From Emticicia agri (GTDB lineage: Bacteria > Bacteroidota > Bacteroidia > Cytophagales > Spirosomataceae), in NCBI GenBank assembly GCA_945860265.1, contig CAMAQF010000046.1, positions 1 through 32,386 of the forward strand: a stretch of 32,386 nucleotides of DNA, read 5' to 3'. The stretch's first letter is position 1. Each line of letters starts with the position of its first letter. Both the position numbers and the translations under genes were made by a program. Positions 16,352 to 25,095 of this stretch are shown in pieces. Under the pieces are notes generated by a model that saw nothing but the letters and a program-made list of their open reading frames with translations, was not told the DNA's origin and made no database searches.

Positions 16352-17573
16352 AGGGCTTGCTGAAAATGTCATAACTATTTAACTATCAAATATATAGATG
16401 GATGTTTTGTTGTAAAAGTGCAAGGATATTCGTATTTTTAAAGAAAAAACCTTGCAGATGATTAACTATAAATCGAAGAAACAACTGTCTACATTTGATT
16501 TAAAGACTGGTTTCGAGAGTAAATTAGATTCAAACAACAGATGGGTACGCTTATGCTTATTACTTGATTGGGATAAGCTATCAAGTATTTATCATAAAAG
16601 TTTGAGTACGCAAATGGGAGCTAAAAGAATAAATTCGAGAGTTATCATTGGTGCATTAATTATCAAATACCTCGAACGCAAAGATGACAGAGGCACCATC
16701 GAAGCTATCTCGGAAAACCCCTATATGCAATATTTTTTAGGCTTTGACCATTTTGATTCCAAGCCGATATTTGACCCAAGTTTATTTGTAAGTATTCGTA
16801 AGTGTTTAGGGAATGAGTCTTTTGATGAGATGAATCAAATCATTATCAAACAAGCTTTGACTTTGAGCCAAGAAGCAAGGCCTGCTGAAGATTCAAGAAA
16901 AAATGAAGAAGAAGAAAAAGATAATTTAAAGCATAACGAATCCACAGAAAAACCTTTAACAAACAAAGGCAAACTTCAAATGGATGCCACCGTAGCCGAC
17001 GCTTACATCAAGTTTCCCACTGATTTAGGCTTGCTGAATGATAGTCGAGAAAAGTCAGAAGAATAGACCAGTTAAGTTTTGAAGCATTCAATGAAGGGAC
17101 ACTTCTAAAAGACCAAGTTGAGCAATATAAAAAGCTAAATGGCTATTACCCAGACTTAGTGGAGACAGACGATATTTATATGACAAAAGAAAATCGAAAA
17201 TATGTCAAAGAAAATGGCATACGACACACGGGTAAAACATTGGGAAGAAAACCAAAACAAGTCCCAAGCACCCAAAAAAAAGCCATTCGACAAATGGAAA
17301 GAAACCAAAGAAATCACATTGAAGGAAAGTTTGGACAAGGCAAAGTTAAATATAACCTCAAAAAAATAATGGCAAAAATCTCTGATACCACCGAGTCATG
17401 GATAGCTGGCATTTTCTTTGTAATGAATATCCTCAAACTAAGTAAGGATTTTTTGTGCCTATTCTTAACTCGACTCACAAGCGTGCTTTTTCAAAAAAAA
17501 CAAACCTATTTCCAATATACTAACTTATTGATGACAAGCTAAATTGAAATTTGAAACTTTTTCAGCAAGCCCT
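16352..17573 (+). mobile_element. Insertion sequence, IS5-like, internally deleted
   Basis: The ends are terminal inverted repeats: AGGGCTTGCTGAAAA at 16352 and its reverse complement ending at 17573, with weaker matching further in. A possible TA target duplication (TA overlapping the left tip, TA after the right) is too short to be certain. The element carries one interrupted DDE transposase gene. At about 1.22 kb it is shorter than I would expect for this transposase type (about 1.5 kb), in line with the internal deletion. It ends 42 nt before the carbonic-anhydrase-like gene. Confidence 0.85.
16458..17542 (+). pseudogene. IS5-type DDE transposase, broken by internal deletion and frameshift
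   Basis: Part 1 (ATG 16458 to TAG 17066) has the N-terminal helical domain (VIIGALIIKYLERKDDRGTI, NPYMQYFLGF, DPSLFVSIRKCLG) and the first catalytic Asp in LQMDATVADAYIKFPTDLGL. Part 2 resumes in another frame from about 17073 (LSFEAFNEGTLLKDQVEQYK, GYYPDLVETDDIYMTKENR with the second Asp, IEGKFGQGK with the Glu) and stops at 17542. Normally 100 or more residues separate NDSREKSEE from SFEAFNEG; here they abut with a shift of frame at about 17060-17075. All three acidic residues survive, but on two separate frames with the core between D1 and D2 missing, so autonomous transposition is unlikely. Confidence 0.85.
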
Positions 17574-17615
17574 ACTTAAAGAAAAACCCTCCTTATATAT
17601 AAACATAAAATTAAC

Positions 17616-18131
17616 ATGGCTCTAATATTACCAGTTTTAGGAAAAATGCCACAAAATGGTGAAAATTGTTGGTTTGCTCCAAATGCTACCATCGTTGGCG
17701 ATGTTAAGATGGGCAAAGACTGCACAGTGTGGTTTAATACAGTTGTGCGTGGCGATGTAAATTCAATCATCATTGGCGACCGTGTAAATATTCAAGATGG
17801 GGCAGTAATACATTGTACTTATCAAAAATCAAAAACTATTATTGGCAATAATGTCAGTATCGCTCATAATGCGGTGGTGCATGGCTGCACGATTGAAGAT
17901 GAGGTTTTGGTAGGAATGGGAGCAATAATTATGGATGGGGCAGTAATTGGCAAAAACTCAATTATTGCCGCGGGAGCAATTGTGACACAAAATACGATTG
18001 TGCCAGCAGGAAGTATTTATGCAGGGAATCCAGCGAAGTTTTTGAAAGCGGTAACACCCGAACTCAGTGAAGTATTTATGAGAACTGCCAACAATTATGT
18101 GATGTATGCAAGTTGGTTTGAAAATAATTAG
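17616..18131 (+). CDS. Gamma-carbonic-anhydrase-like hexapeptide-repeat protein
   Basis: 171 residues forming a left-handed beta-helix of hexapeptide turns (for example ATIVGDVKMGKDCTVWFNTV and NAVVHGCTIEDEVLVGMGAI). Family residues are all present: R45 and D47 (VVRGDV), Q60-D61 (NIQDGA), and the three zinc-type histidines H66, H84 and H89 with the expected five-residue spacing of the last two. Members are trimers that may hydrate CO2 or bind a small acyl/cofactor ligand; many bacterial homologues (YrdA/PaaY type) have uncertain activity. The ATG at 17616 starts the classic LPVLGKMPQ opening. The IS ends 42 nt upstream, so the native promoter may have been displaced; the short AT-rich leader (TTATATATAA) could act as a -10-like box. 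Confidence 0.88.
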   Translation: MALILPVLGKMPQNGENCWFAPNATIVGDVKMGKDCTVWFNTVVRGDVNSIIIGDRVNIQDGAVIHCTYQKSKTIIGNNVSIAHNAVVHGCTIEDEVLVGMGAIIMDGAVIGKNSIIAAGAIVTQNTIVPAGSIYAGNPAKFLKAVTPELSEVFMRTANNYVMYASWFENN

Positions 18132-18141
18132 ATAAAGAGCA

Positions 18142-18186
18142 AGGAAGACCTAGATTTGTGCGAAAATCGCCCAACGAAGCCTTCCT
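18142..18186. terminator. Candidate bidirectional hairpin between convergent genes
   Basis: AGGAAG (18142-18147) pairs with CTTCCT (18181-18186), enclosing a second small stem GCGA-AAA-TCGC (18160-18170). It lies between the convergent carbonic-anhydrase-like and DedA genes. No strong T tract is present. Confidence 0.35.
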
Positions 18187-18190
18187 AAGA

Positions 18191-18826
18191 TTACATATCG
18201 GTAAATTCTTTCTTTGCATTGAAATAACCTCTGATAACGGTGAAAGTTGTGATTCCCAAAAAGAAGAAAATAATGTATTGAACGTAATCTACTATCCACG
18301 GGAATCTTTCGCCAAAATAAAATCCACCGCCTACCAAAACAAACGTCCAAATGAATCCACCTAAAATATTAAAAATCATGAATTTATAAAAATTCATTTT
18401 TACAATTCCTGCCAAAATTGGTGAAAACGTACGAATAACAGGTAAAAAACGAGCAATAACCAGTGTTTGACTACCGTATTTTTCAAAATATTTGCGAGTA
18501 TTTTCGATATATTTTTTCTTAAAAAATAACGAATCGGGTCGGGTTTGAAATCCATCGCCGAAATACCGCCCAATGACATATCCTAAAAGCGAACCTACTA
18601 CGGCGGCAACGAATACACAAAACATCAATAATGAAACTGGAACATTAAGCATCTTTGTGCCACAAAACACACCCGAAAGAAATAGAAGGTAGTCGCCTGG
18701 AAGAAAGAATCCAAAGATTATTCCGTTTTCGATAAAGATAATTAAAGTTATCGTAATCAATCCGCCTGTCCGAATCAAATCCTCGGAATTCATCAAGTAT
18801 TTAAACCATTCGCTAATCTGTTCCAT
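18191..18826 (-). CDS. DedA-family membrane protein
   Basis: 211 residues. It shows the DedA (SNARE-associated/VTT) layout: an N-terminal amphipathic part, ENGIIFGFFLPGDYLLFLSG (a conserved acidic/Gly-rich re-entrant segment), and helices including AAVVGSLLGYVIGRYFG. The hallmark VIARFLPVIRTFSPILAG follows, carrying the paired arginines, then an N-LGGFIWT helix. DedA proteins sit in the inner membrane and several recycle or flip lipid carriers such as undecaprenyl phosphate or phospholipids, depending on proton-motive force; which lipid applies here is unknown. The start is the ATG at 18826. Confidence 0.9.
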   Translation of the reverse strand: MEQISEWFKYLMNSEDLIRTGGLITITLIIFIENGIIFGFFLPGDYLLFLSGVFCGTKMLNVPVSLLMFCVFVAAVVGSLLGYVIGRYFGDGFQTRPDSLFFKKKYIENTRKYFEKYGSQTLVIARFLPVIRTFSPILAGIVKMNFYKFMIFNILGGFIWTFVLVGGGFYFGERFPWIVDYVQYIIFFFLGITTFTVIRGYFNAKKEFTDM

Positions 18827-18899
18827 CGAAATATCTTATACGTTTATCGACATTTAGACAATCACTTATTGTCTAAAGTGTACTCCTAAATATATTTAT

Positions 18900-19355
18900 T
18901 TACTCAATTTTTGGTTCGTTTAATTCAATTACATAACCATCGGGGTCGGTAACATAAATCTGAAAAGCCCCATCAAAACGTTTTTGACGAACATAAGGCA
19001 AATTCTTTTCTTTCAAAAAAGCCTCAATTTTATCTGCTGAGTTTTTTGGAATTGTCAACGAAAAATGTCCGCCATTTTTATCATTATTTGTTACCGGTTC
19101 ATTTCTGCCAATCAATAAATGTAACTGCTGATTCGGTGCAACCTGAAACCAACGTCTGATAGCCACTAAGTTATCAGGTACATCAACTGGCTTAAGACCA
19201 ATTATTTCACGATAAAACTTAGCACTTACTTTAAGGTCTTTGACATAAAGTCCTACATGATTATAGCCTTGGATCTCGATGGCAGATTGGCTTTGAGCAA
19301 AACTTGCCGAACTTATCAACAATAAAAAAACAGTTATTAGTCTAAAATAATTCAT
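18900..19355 (-). CDS. Exported VOC-superfamily (glyoxalase/dioxygenase-fold) protein
   Basis: 151 residues. A signal peptide (NYFRLITVFLLLISSASFAQ) precedes one VOC module: YNHVGLYVKDLKVSAKFYRE (first metal-type histidine and the classic VKDL..S..FY), QLHLLIG, GGHFSLTI and a closing DPDGYVIELNEP with the metal-type glutamate. The DPDG-IELxE ending is diagnostic for the superfamily. Most VOC proteins are cytosolic, so secretion to the periplasm is unusual, though seen in Bacteroidota. The substrate is unknown; candidates include lactoylglutathione-like or antibiotic substrates. It lies 140 nt downstream of the ABC-F gene. Confidence 0.85.
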   Translation of the reverse strand: MNYFRLITVFLLLISSASFAQSQSAIEIQGYNHVGLYVKDLKVSAKFYREIIGLKPVDVPDNLVAIRRWFQVAPNQQLHLLIGRNEPVTNNDKNGGHFSLTIPKNSADKIEAFLKEKNLPYVRQKRFDGAFQIYVTDPDGYVIELNEPKIE

Positions 19356-19495
19356 TGGTTTTTTAATGGTTATTCGTTATTGGTAAAGTTGTTAATTGTT
19401 AATTGAAAGTACTTTTAAAAAAGATCATAATAGCAGTCGGCCACATAGTTTCAAGGTAACCAGTAAACAAATAAACAGTAATTAATTAACTAATA

Positions 19496-21376
19496 TTAAG
19501 CCATTTCAGCCAATTCCAGCCAACGAAGTTCCTTTTCTTCAATCGTATTAGAGTTTTCTTCAAATTCTTTTGCCCAAAAAGCTAATTCTTCATGTGTCCC
19601 CTCACCTGCGTTCATTTTCTCTACTAAAATCACCTTTTTCTTATCCAAAACCTCAATTTCAATGGCTAAATTTTCGTATTCTTTTTGCTCTTTATAATTC
19701 ATTTTACGTTTAGGTTCGCTCGACTGAACAACAGCCGGCTTTGAACTAAGCGATTTTAAAAACGCTTGTTTTTCTTTTTCGGCAATTTCCTGTTCTTCTT
19801 TATCTTCTTTCCAAGAGCGATAATCTGTATAATTTCCTGGATAATCTCTGATATAACCATCGCCTTCAAATACAAAAAGATGGTCAACTAATTTATCCAT
19901 AAAATAACGGTCGTGCGAAACTACCAACAAACAACCGCCAAAATTCAACAAGAAATCTTCTAAAACGTTGAGCGTTGCTATGTCTAAATCATTGGTTGGC
20001 TCGTCGAGAATCAAAAAATTTGGGTTTTGAACCAAAATTTTCAATAACTGTAAACGACGTTTTTCACCTCCACTCAATTTGCTCACAAAGCTATATTGCA
20101 TAGCTGGCGGAAACAGAAACAGTGTTAAGAAATTTGAAATTGAAAGTTCGGTGCCATCAGCCATCTTTACGTATTCGGCAATTTCACGCACCACTTCAAT
20201 CACACGCTGACCTTCATCAAAATCTAAACCAGACTGCGAATAATACCCAAGTTTGATGGTATCTCCCTTTACAACACGCCCCATATCGGGTTTGAGTTGT
20301 TCGGTCAAAATTTCGAGCATAGTACTTTTGCCAATGCCATTTTTGCCCACAATTCCAATACGGTCGCCACGTTTGAAGGTATAACTAAATTCTGAAATTA
20401 ACTTTTTATCATCAAAAGACTTGCTTATATGCTGAATTTCCATGATTTTACTGCCCATACGCTCCATTTTCATGCTTAATTCGAGCTTTTCTTCGGGACC
20501 TTTTTTCACGGTTTTCTCCTTCAAATCATAAAAAGCATCAACCCTACTCTGCGATTTTGTTCCACGAGCTTTTGGTTGTTTACGCATCCACTCCAATTCT
20601 TTACGTAGTAAATTACGGTAGTTTTTCTGAGTAGCGGCATCTACGGCTTCTTGTTCTTCTTTTTTCTCCAAATAATAAGCATAACTTCCTGCATATTTAA
20701 GCACCCTATTATTAGCCAATTCTAAAATCCTGTTACAAACTTTATCCAAAAAATAGCGGTCGTGAGTAACCAAAAGTAGTGTAATATTGGCTGAAGAAAG
20801 ATAACCTTCGAGCCACTCGATTGTATCAAGATCGAGGTGGTTAGTAGGCTCATCGAGAATCAAAAAGTCTGGTTCTTCAATTAAAACACGGGCAAGAGCT
20901 ACACGTTTTTTCTGTCCACCCGACAAATTTCCTACGAGTTTATCAAAATATTCGATGCCAAGTTTACCTAGAATTTGCTTTACTTTGGTTTCATAATCCC
21001 AAGCTTTTAGATTATCTACCTGCTCAATTGCATTTGCAATTCGATTATCGTCGCCCGAAATTAAAGCATCTTCGTATTCTTTAACGGCTTTGGTATTAGA
21101 ATTTTCGATAGCAAAAATCGTTTCCATAACAGTTTTCCCTGCCTGAAAATCTGGTTCTTGGTCTAAATATCCAACTCTGATGTCTTTTCTGATACTGATT
21201 TCGCCACCATCGATGTCTGTTTTTCCGATAATCATATTAAGCATCGACGATTTACCCGACCCATTCGAGCCAATCAATGCCACTTTTTCGCCTTGTAAAA
21301 TCCCAAAAGTAAGATTTTTAAACAACCAACGCTCTCCTAAATTTTTTCCGATATTCTCGGCCGATAAATAATTCAT
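19496..21376 (-). CDS. ABC-F family ATPase (Uup/EttA-like ribosome-associated)
   Basis: 626 residues with two ATP-binding cassettes and no membrane helices. Cassette 1: Walker A GSNGSGKSS (36-44), signature LSGGQKKRVALARVL, Walker B with LILDEPTNHLDLDTIEWLEG. The inter-cassette arm (~240-290; KELEWMRKQPKARGTKSQSR) is typical of ABC-F. Cassette 2: GKNGIGKST, LSGGEKRRLQLLKIL, LILDEPTNDLDI. A charged coiled-coil tail (~560-626; KMNYKEQKEYENLAIEIEVL) is the DNA/RNA-binding extension of the Uup branch. These proteins act on translating ribosomes rather than as transporters. The start is the ATG at 21376, after a promoter-like sequence. Antibiotic protection is less likely than housekeeping given the core context. 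Confidence 0.92.
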   Translation of the reverse strand: MNYLSAENIGKNLGERWLFKNLTFGILQGEKVALIGSNGSGKSSMLNMIIGKTDIDGGEISIRKDIRVGYLDQEPDFQAGKTVMETIFAIENSNTKAVKEYEDALISGDDNRIANAIEQVDNLKAWDYETKVKQILGKLGIEYFDKLVGNLSGGQKKRVALARVLIEEPDFLILDEPTNHLDLDTIEWLEGYLSSANITLLLVTHDRYFLDKVCNRILELANNRVLKYAGSYAYYLEKKEEQEAVDAATQKNYRNLLRKELEWMRKQPKARGTKSQSRVDAFYDLKEKTVKKGPEEKLELSMKMERMGSKIMEIQHISKSFDDKKLISEFSYTFKRGDRIGIVGKNGIGKSTMLEILTEQLKPDMGRVVKGDTIKLGYYSQSGLDFDEGQRVIEVVREIAEYVKMADGTELSISNFLTLFLFPPAMQYSFVSKLSGGEKRRLQLLKILVQNPNFLILDEPTNDLDIATLNVLEDFLLNFGGCLLVVSHDRYFMDKLVDHLFVFEGDGYIRDYPGNYTDYRSWKEDKEEQEIAEKEKQAFLKSLSSKPAVVQSSEPKRKMNYKEQKEYENLAIEIEVLDKKKVILVEKMNAGEGTHEELAFWAKEFEENSNTIEEKELRWLELAEMA

Positions 21377-21397
21377 ATATTTCTGCTAAACATGACC

Positions 21398-21431
21398 CAA
21401 AAGTAGTCGTCAATCAACGATTATCAGTAAA
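21398..21431 (-). promoter_or_regulatory. Candidate promoter of the ABC-F gene
   Basis: On the minus strand TTTA (21431-21428), a 22-nt spacer and TACTTTTG (21405-21398), a full match to TAnnTTTG. The -7 box ends 21 nt before the ATG, giving a short leader. Confidence 0.5.
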
Positions 21432-21600
21432 AAGTTTATATAAATACTTAATAGTAAGTAATTTATAGAGTTTAATTCTATAAATAATAAGCTCAAGTAT
21501 TGACCAACAAATACTAAATAGAATATCTATTTTTTTAATTTCTTGCAATTTAATACTTTATTCGTGGAACGTAACTTTATTTCGTTTGTTAAATTAGAAT

Positions 21601-21888
21601 TCACATGAATCGCTCGACCAGTACTTCCCATTCTTCTCCAAGTGATATTTTTGGCATAGATTCGCCACAACGGCGATACCAATAATTGGCATTGAATTTA
21701 TCACCTTCTTTGCGATGCAGATATGCGTGAAGTTGGTCGTAAGACAACGTTCCTTCTTTGGTTTGGGCAATATTATGAGCAGATTCCCAATCTCCTTTGC
21801 CATCGTGCCAAAGAGCTTGAACCAAAATTGGGAGGTTTTTCGGAACTTGATTTTCTTTAAGCGTACTTTTAAAAGTAATTAAATCCAT
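21601..21888 (-). CDS. Conserved small cytosolic protein of unknown function
   Basis: 95 residues. The dense conserved-looking pattern VQALWHDGKGDWESAHNIAQ followed by LHAYLHRKEGDKFNANYWYR and a final EEWEVLV matches a widespread bacterial hypothetical family I have seen with W-x2-AH and HAYLHRKEGD-x-NA-YWYRR blocks. It is probably all-helical, with no signal or membrane segment. Histidines and acidic residues are well placed to bind a ligand or metal, but no function is established to my knowledge. ATG at 21888, TGA at 21601; it reads the same way as the ABC-F gene but 224 nt upstream of it. Confidence 0.75.
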   Translation of the reverse strand: MDLITFKSTLKENQVPKNLPILVQALWHDGKGDWESAHNIAQTKEGTLSYDQLHAYLHRKEGDKFNANYWYRRCGESMPKISLGEEWEVLVERFM

Positions 21889-22035
21889 AATTTTATTCTA
21901 GGAAATTGAATTCATTAAGGTTTGATTCGCACAACATTTTATTAATTTAGTACATAATTTAACAATAAATTAACCCAACTTAGGGCTTTTCACAACTTCC
22001 AGAAACTGATAAAAATTTCGAACTCAGTTAATAAA

Positions 22036-22224
22036 ATGGAAATCGATTATGATAAAAAATGGGGAATTTTTGATGAGCCTTATCTCTAATATTTTGCTTC
22101 CGAACTTACAAAAGAAATGAATCAATTTTTGCACGAAATGCTGGAATTGCAATGCAATTCAATTCGGGTATTTTTAGATTTATATCCCAAAATAAATATA
22201 TCGAATCGAAATGAATCTTTATAG
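22036..22224 (+). pseudogene. Short remnant of an unrecognised gene
   Basis: From ATG 22036 the frame reads MEIDYDKKWGIFDEPYL, then TAA (22087), then YFASELTKEMNQFLHEMLEL and CNSIRVFLDLYPKIN up to TAG 22222. The composition is clearly protein-like on both sides of the stop. Downstream (to ~22380) further coding-like scraps occur (PVFHSILSKWIN). The rest of 21889-22386 is AT-rich with no intact gene. Confidence 0.45.
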
Positions 22225-22255
22225 TAAAACGAAAGGCTTTGATTTAAAAACTGAT

Positions 22256-22277
22256 AAAGTTGCATTTGTTACTTGAA
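22256..22277 (+). repeat. Dispersed repeat A, left-part copy
   Basis: AAAGTTGCATTTGT-T-ACTT-G-AAT differs from 14881-14902 at two positions. It again lies next to a gene remnant. Confidence 0.45.
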
Positions 22278-22386
22278 TCCTGTCTTTCATTCAATATTAT
22301 CGAAATGGATTAATTGAAAATTCGTAGATGAAATAGCCTAATTGCATTGGCAATCCGATTTCCATTTTTTGCCATTAAGTTATGTT

Positions 22387-22920
22387 TTATCGATCTCTAA
22401 ACTTTTTGTAGGCCTTTGCTGAAAGAAATAAAGTAAAACCAAACGCTAAAATACCCAAGAATAAAAGCACAAAGTTGAGCATATCTTTAACAACGGCCAA
22501 TAGCACTATCGCTACCAAAAATAGTGTAGGAAGCTCATTCAATAATCTAAACCTGAAAGAAGAAAATGTGCTTTTTTCAGCCTCCTGTTTTCTTATAATT
22601 CCCTTACAATAAAGGTGATAGGCTGTCAAAAGTACCAACAATACTAATTTTATCTGCAACCAACCTTCTTCCAGAAACGCTGGTGTATTCACAAGCATCA
22701 AAATTCCAAAAATCCAAGTTATCATCATTGCCGGATTACAAATTATCTTGTAAACTCGCCATTGCATAGCAGTATATTGTTTTTTCCAATCTTCTCGTAA
22801 TGCTTCAGGTTTATCGGCCGCTTCGGCATGGTACACAAACATTCTGACCAAATAAAACAAACCTGCAAACCAAGCTACAAAACCAATAATATGCAGCGAT
22901 TTTAGATATAAATGAAGCAT
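22387..22920 (-). CDS. hemJ: HemJ-type protoporphyrinogen oxidase
   Basis: 177 residues and five-plus hydrophobic helices. The opening LKSLHIIGFVAWFAGLFYL with RMFVYHAEA is the HemJ (UPF0093) signature, with the conserved His in helix 1 and the YHAE histidine. Further family blocks are QWRVYKIICNPAMMITWIFG and GWLQIKLVLLVLLTAYH. HemJ converts protoporphyrinogen IX to protoporphyrin IX in the inner membrane and replaces HemG/HemY in many bacteria. ATG at 22920. It stands alone between a gene remnant and the divergent OmpA-family gene, so it is probably monocistronic. CopD-like proteins are the nearest alternative. Confidence 0.85.
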   Translation of the reverse strand: MLHLYLKSLHIIGFVAWFAGLFYLVRMFVYHAEAADKPEALREDWKKQYTAMQWRVYKIICNPAMMITWIFGILMLVNTPAFLEEGWLQIKLVLLVLLTAYHLYCKGIIRKQEAEKSTFSSFRFRLLNELPTLFLVAIVLLAVVKDMLNFVLLFLGILAFGFTLFLSAKAYKKFRDR

Positions 22921-23071
22921 TTTTTATTTAATTAAGAATGTAGAAAATATGATGTATAATGTTTTTTACGAAAAGAATTATATTTTCAAAGATCTTTAAT
23001 AATTTAATTTTCAATTAATTGACTACAAAGATAACAATCAAATGCAGTCGAACGTTTTTAAATATATTTTT

Positions 23072-24964
23072 ATGATAAAATTTATGATAAGATTTTTTAT
23101 AATACTACTACTGTCTGCATCTATTAATATATTTGCCCAAGTTCCCAATCCAAAAGCCAAGGAATTTTACGATAAAGCATTAAAAAATATATCTGAACGA
23201 AAACAAGTAGATGCGATTGAAAATCTTCAAAAAGCCATCGAAAAAGATGAAACTTTTGCTGACCCATATTTCAAACTTGGTCAAATCAACGAAGCGGCTC
23301 GAAATCAGGAGAATGCTACAAAGTTTTACAAAAAAGCCATAGAATTACGCCCAAATGACCCGCTTCTTACACAGGCTTACACGTATATTGGCACAAGACT
23401 ATTAAAAGTAGGCGATTATGCTCAAGCCAAAGAATATGTGAGTTTTTCGATAAAAAATGTGCCACAAAACAGTCCAGTAATGAAGCAGCTAACTCGCCAA
23501 ATAGAGCAATGTAATTTTGGAGAAGAAGCAAAGAAAAACCCATTGACAATTATTGCAAAAGAAATGAGTCCGAACATAAATTTTAAAGAAAACCAATATT
23601 TTCCAGTTTTAACGGCAGATAATGAAACTTTAATTTTTACAGCATTTTCGAAAGGAGGAGATGAAAATCTCTATACTTCTCAATTAATCAAAGGCAATTG
23701 GTCAGCACCAAAAAGTATTTCCGATAAAATAAACACAACCGCTAATGAAGGCACTTGTAGTATTTCGGCGGATGGACGAACTTTGGTTTTTACGAGTTGT
23801 GATGGCAAAAATAGTCTTGGAAGTTGCGATTTGTACATTTCAAAGAAAGTTGGAGAAGATTGGTCAGTTCCCGAAAATTTAGGAAGTGGTGTAAATACTT
23901 CATTTTGGGAAGCCCAACCAAGTTTATCAAATGATGGTAGAGTTTTATATTTTTCTTCAGACCGACAAGGAGGTTATGGACGTAAAGACCTGTGGGTCAG
24001 CGAATTAATAGATAATAAAACTTGGTCAAAAGCCATAAATATGGGTGATGTAATTAATAGTACAAATGATGAAATTTCACCATTTATTCATGCCAATGGA
24101 CATACATTATTTTTTGCATCGGATGGACATCTTGGAATGGGTGGATTAGATTTATTCATGACGGAATCTAATATTGGAGTTTATTCAAAGCCTGAAAATT
24201 TAGGTTTCCCAATCAATACCCATCAAGACCAAGTAGCTTTATTTATCTCAGCCGATGGCTCAAAAGGCTATTATTCTTCTGATGTAAAACCTGATATAAA
24301 ACTTTTTCAGATTGACATTCCCACAATACTTTCCAATAAATTCAAAAGAGCCAGTTTTGTAAAGGGTATTGTCCAAGATGCGAGCAATAATAAAAGTATT
24401 TCGGCTGAAATTGAATTGATTGATTTGAAAAGTAATAAGGTTGTTGAAAAAACAATTTCTGATGCCATCACAGGGCAATACACCGCAGTTTTGCCCAATG
24501 GTAGTCAGTATGGACTTTTTATTAATAAAAAAGAATATTTTTTCAAAAGCCTAACTTTTAATTTTTCAGAAAAAATAGAAGCTGATGGAGAAACCATTAA
24601 TATTCTGCTAAACCCAATCAAAAAAGATATAAAAACAGTACTAAATAATATCTTTTTTGATTCTGGAAAAGCTGAACTACGCCCCGAATCATTTACAGAA
24701 CTGGATAAACTTCAACTGTTATTTGTACAAAATCCGTCTTTACAAGTAGAAATTTCGGGGCATACAGATGATATAGGTAAAGATACCGAAAATCAAATAC
24801 TTTCAGAGAAAAGAGCATTATCAGTCGCCGATTATCTTATAAAAAAAGGGATAAATAAACAAAATATTAAAGTTAAAGGATACGGAAAGACTAAACCCAT
24901 TGTGCCAAACATTTCTGAAGAAAACCGTCAAATCAATAGAAGAATCGAAATGAGCATTTTGTAA
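23072..24964 (+). CDS. PorE-like TPR / PD40 propeller / OmpA-family envelope protein
   Basis: 630 residues from the ATG at 23072; the frame also offers ATG at 23042 and 23084, but the signal peptide (RFFIILLLSASINIFAQ) is best placed from 23072 or 23084. Numbered from 23042: TPR repeats ~35-145 (AIENLQKAIEKDETFADPYF); PD40/WD40-like blades ~185-425 (ISADGRTLVFTSC, LSNDGRVLYFSSDRQGGYG, IHANGHTLFFASDGHLGMGG); a carboxypeptidase-regulatory-like module ~438-500; and OmpA C-terminal domain ~530-640 (NIFFDSGKAELRP, ISGHTDDIGK, NRQINRRIEM) that binds peptidoglycan. This order equals that of type IX secretion component PorE, but Bacteroidota carry paralogues with the same architecture, so the exact role is not settled. 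It likely anchors an outer-membrane assembly to the wall. Confidence 0.85.
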   Translation: MIKFMIRFFIILLLSASINIFAQVPNPKAKEFYDKALKNISERKQVDAIENLQKAIEKDETFADPYFKLGQINEAARNQENATKFYKKAIELRPNDPLLTQAYTYIGTRLLKVGDYAQAKEYVSFSIKNVPQNSPVMKQLTRQIEQCNFGEEAKKNPLTIIAKEMSPNINFKENQYFPVLTADNETLIFTAFSKGGDENLYTSQLIKGNWSAPKSISDKINTTANEGTCSISADGRTLVFTSCDGKNSLGSCDLYISKKVGEDWSVPENLGSGVNTSFWEAQPSLSNDGRVLYFSSDRQGGYGRKDLWVSELIDNKTWSKAINMGDVINSTNDEISPFIHANGHTLFFASDGHLGMGGLDLFMTESNIGVYSKPENLGFPINTHQDQVALFISADGSKGYYSSDVKPDIKLFQIDIPTILSNKFKRASFVKGIVQDASNNKSISAEIELIDLKSNKVVEKTISDAITGQYTAVLPNGSQYGLFINKKEYFFKSLTFNFSEKIEADGETINILLNPIKKDIKTVLNNIFFDSGKAELRPESFTELDKLQLLFVQNPSLQVEISGHTDDIGKDTENQILSEKRALSVADYLIKKGINKQNIKVKGYGKTKPIVPNISEENRQINRRIEMSIL

Positions 24965-24980
24965 ACTTGGCGTTTAAGGC

Positions 24981-25013
24981 TTTTTTACCGAACTTTATAG
25001 TACAATAACTTTG
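24981..25013 (+). promoter_or_regulatory. Candidate promoter upstream of thioredoxin reductase
   Basis: TTTT (24981-24984), a 21-nt spacer and a full TAnnTTTG match, TAACTTTG (25006-25013). The first box is one base off. The leader to the ATG at 25096 would be about 75 nt. Confidence 0.4.
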
Positions 25014-25095
25014 TTAAATAAAAAATAAATTAATAATCCTGCATGGGTTAATCATTCAATTAAACAAAGTCCACCTTTTGGGGCGAAGGGGTTAT

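Noticed and set aside
18158..18364. Rightward 68-codon frame after the carbonic-anhydrase-like gene
   Set aside because: It is antisense to the conserved C-terminus of DedA and has no homology-like features.
25078..25095. TTG-started extension of trxB
   Set aside because: It adds an unlikely GRRGY stretch; ATG 25096 fits the family N-terminus.
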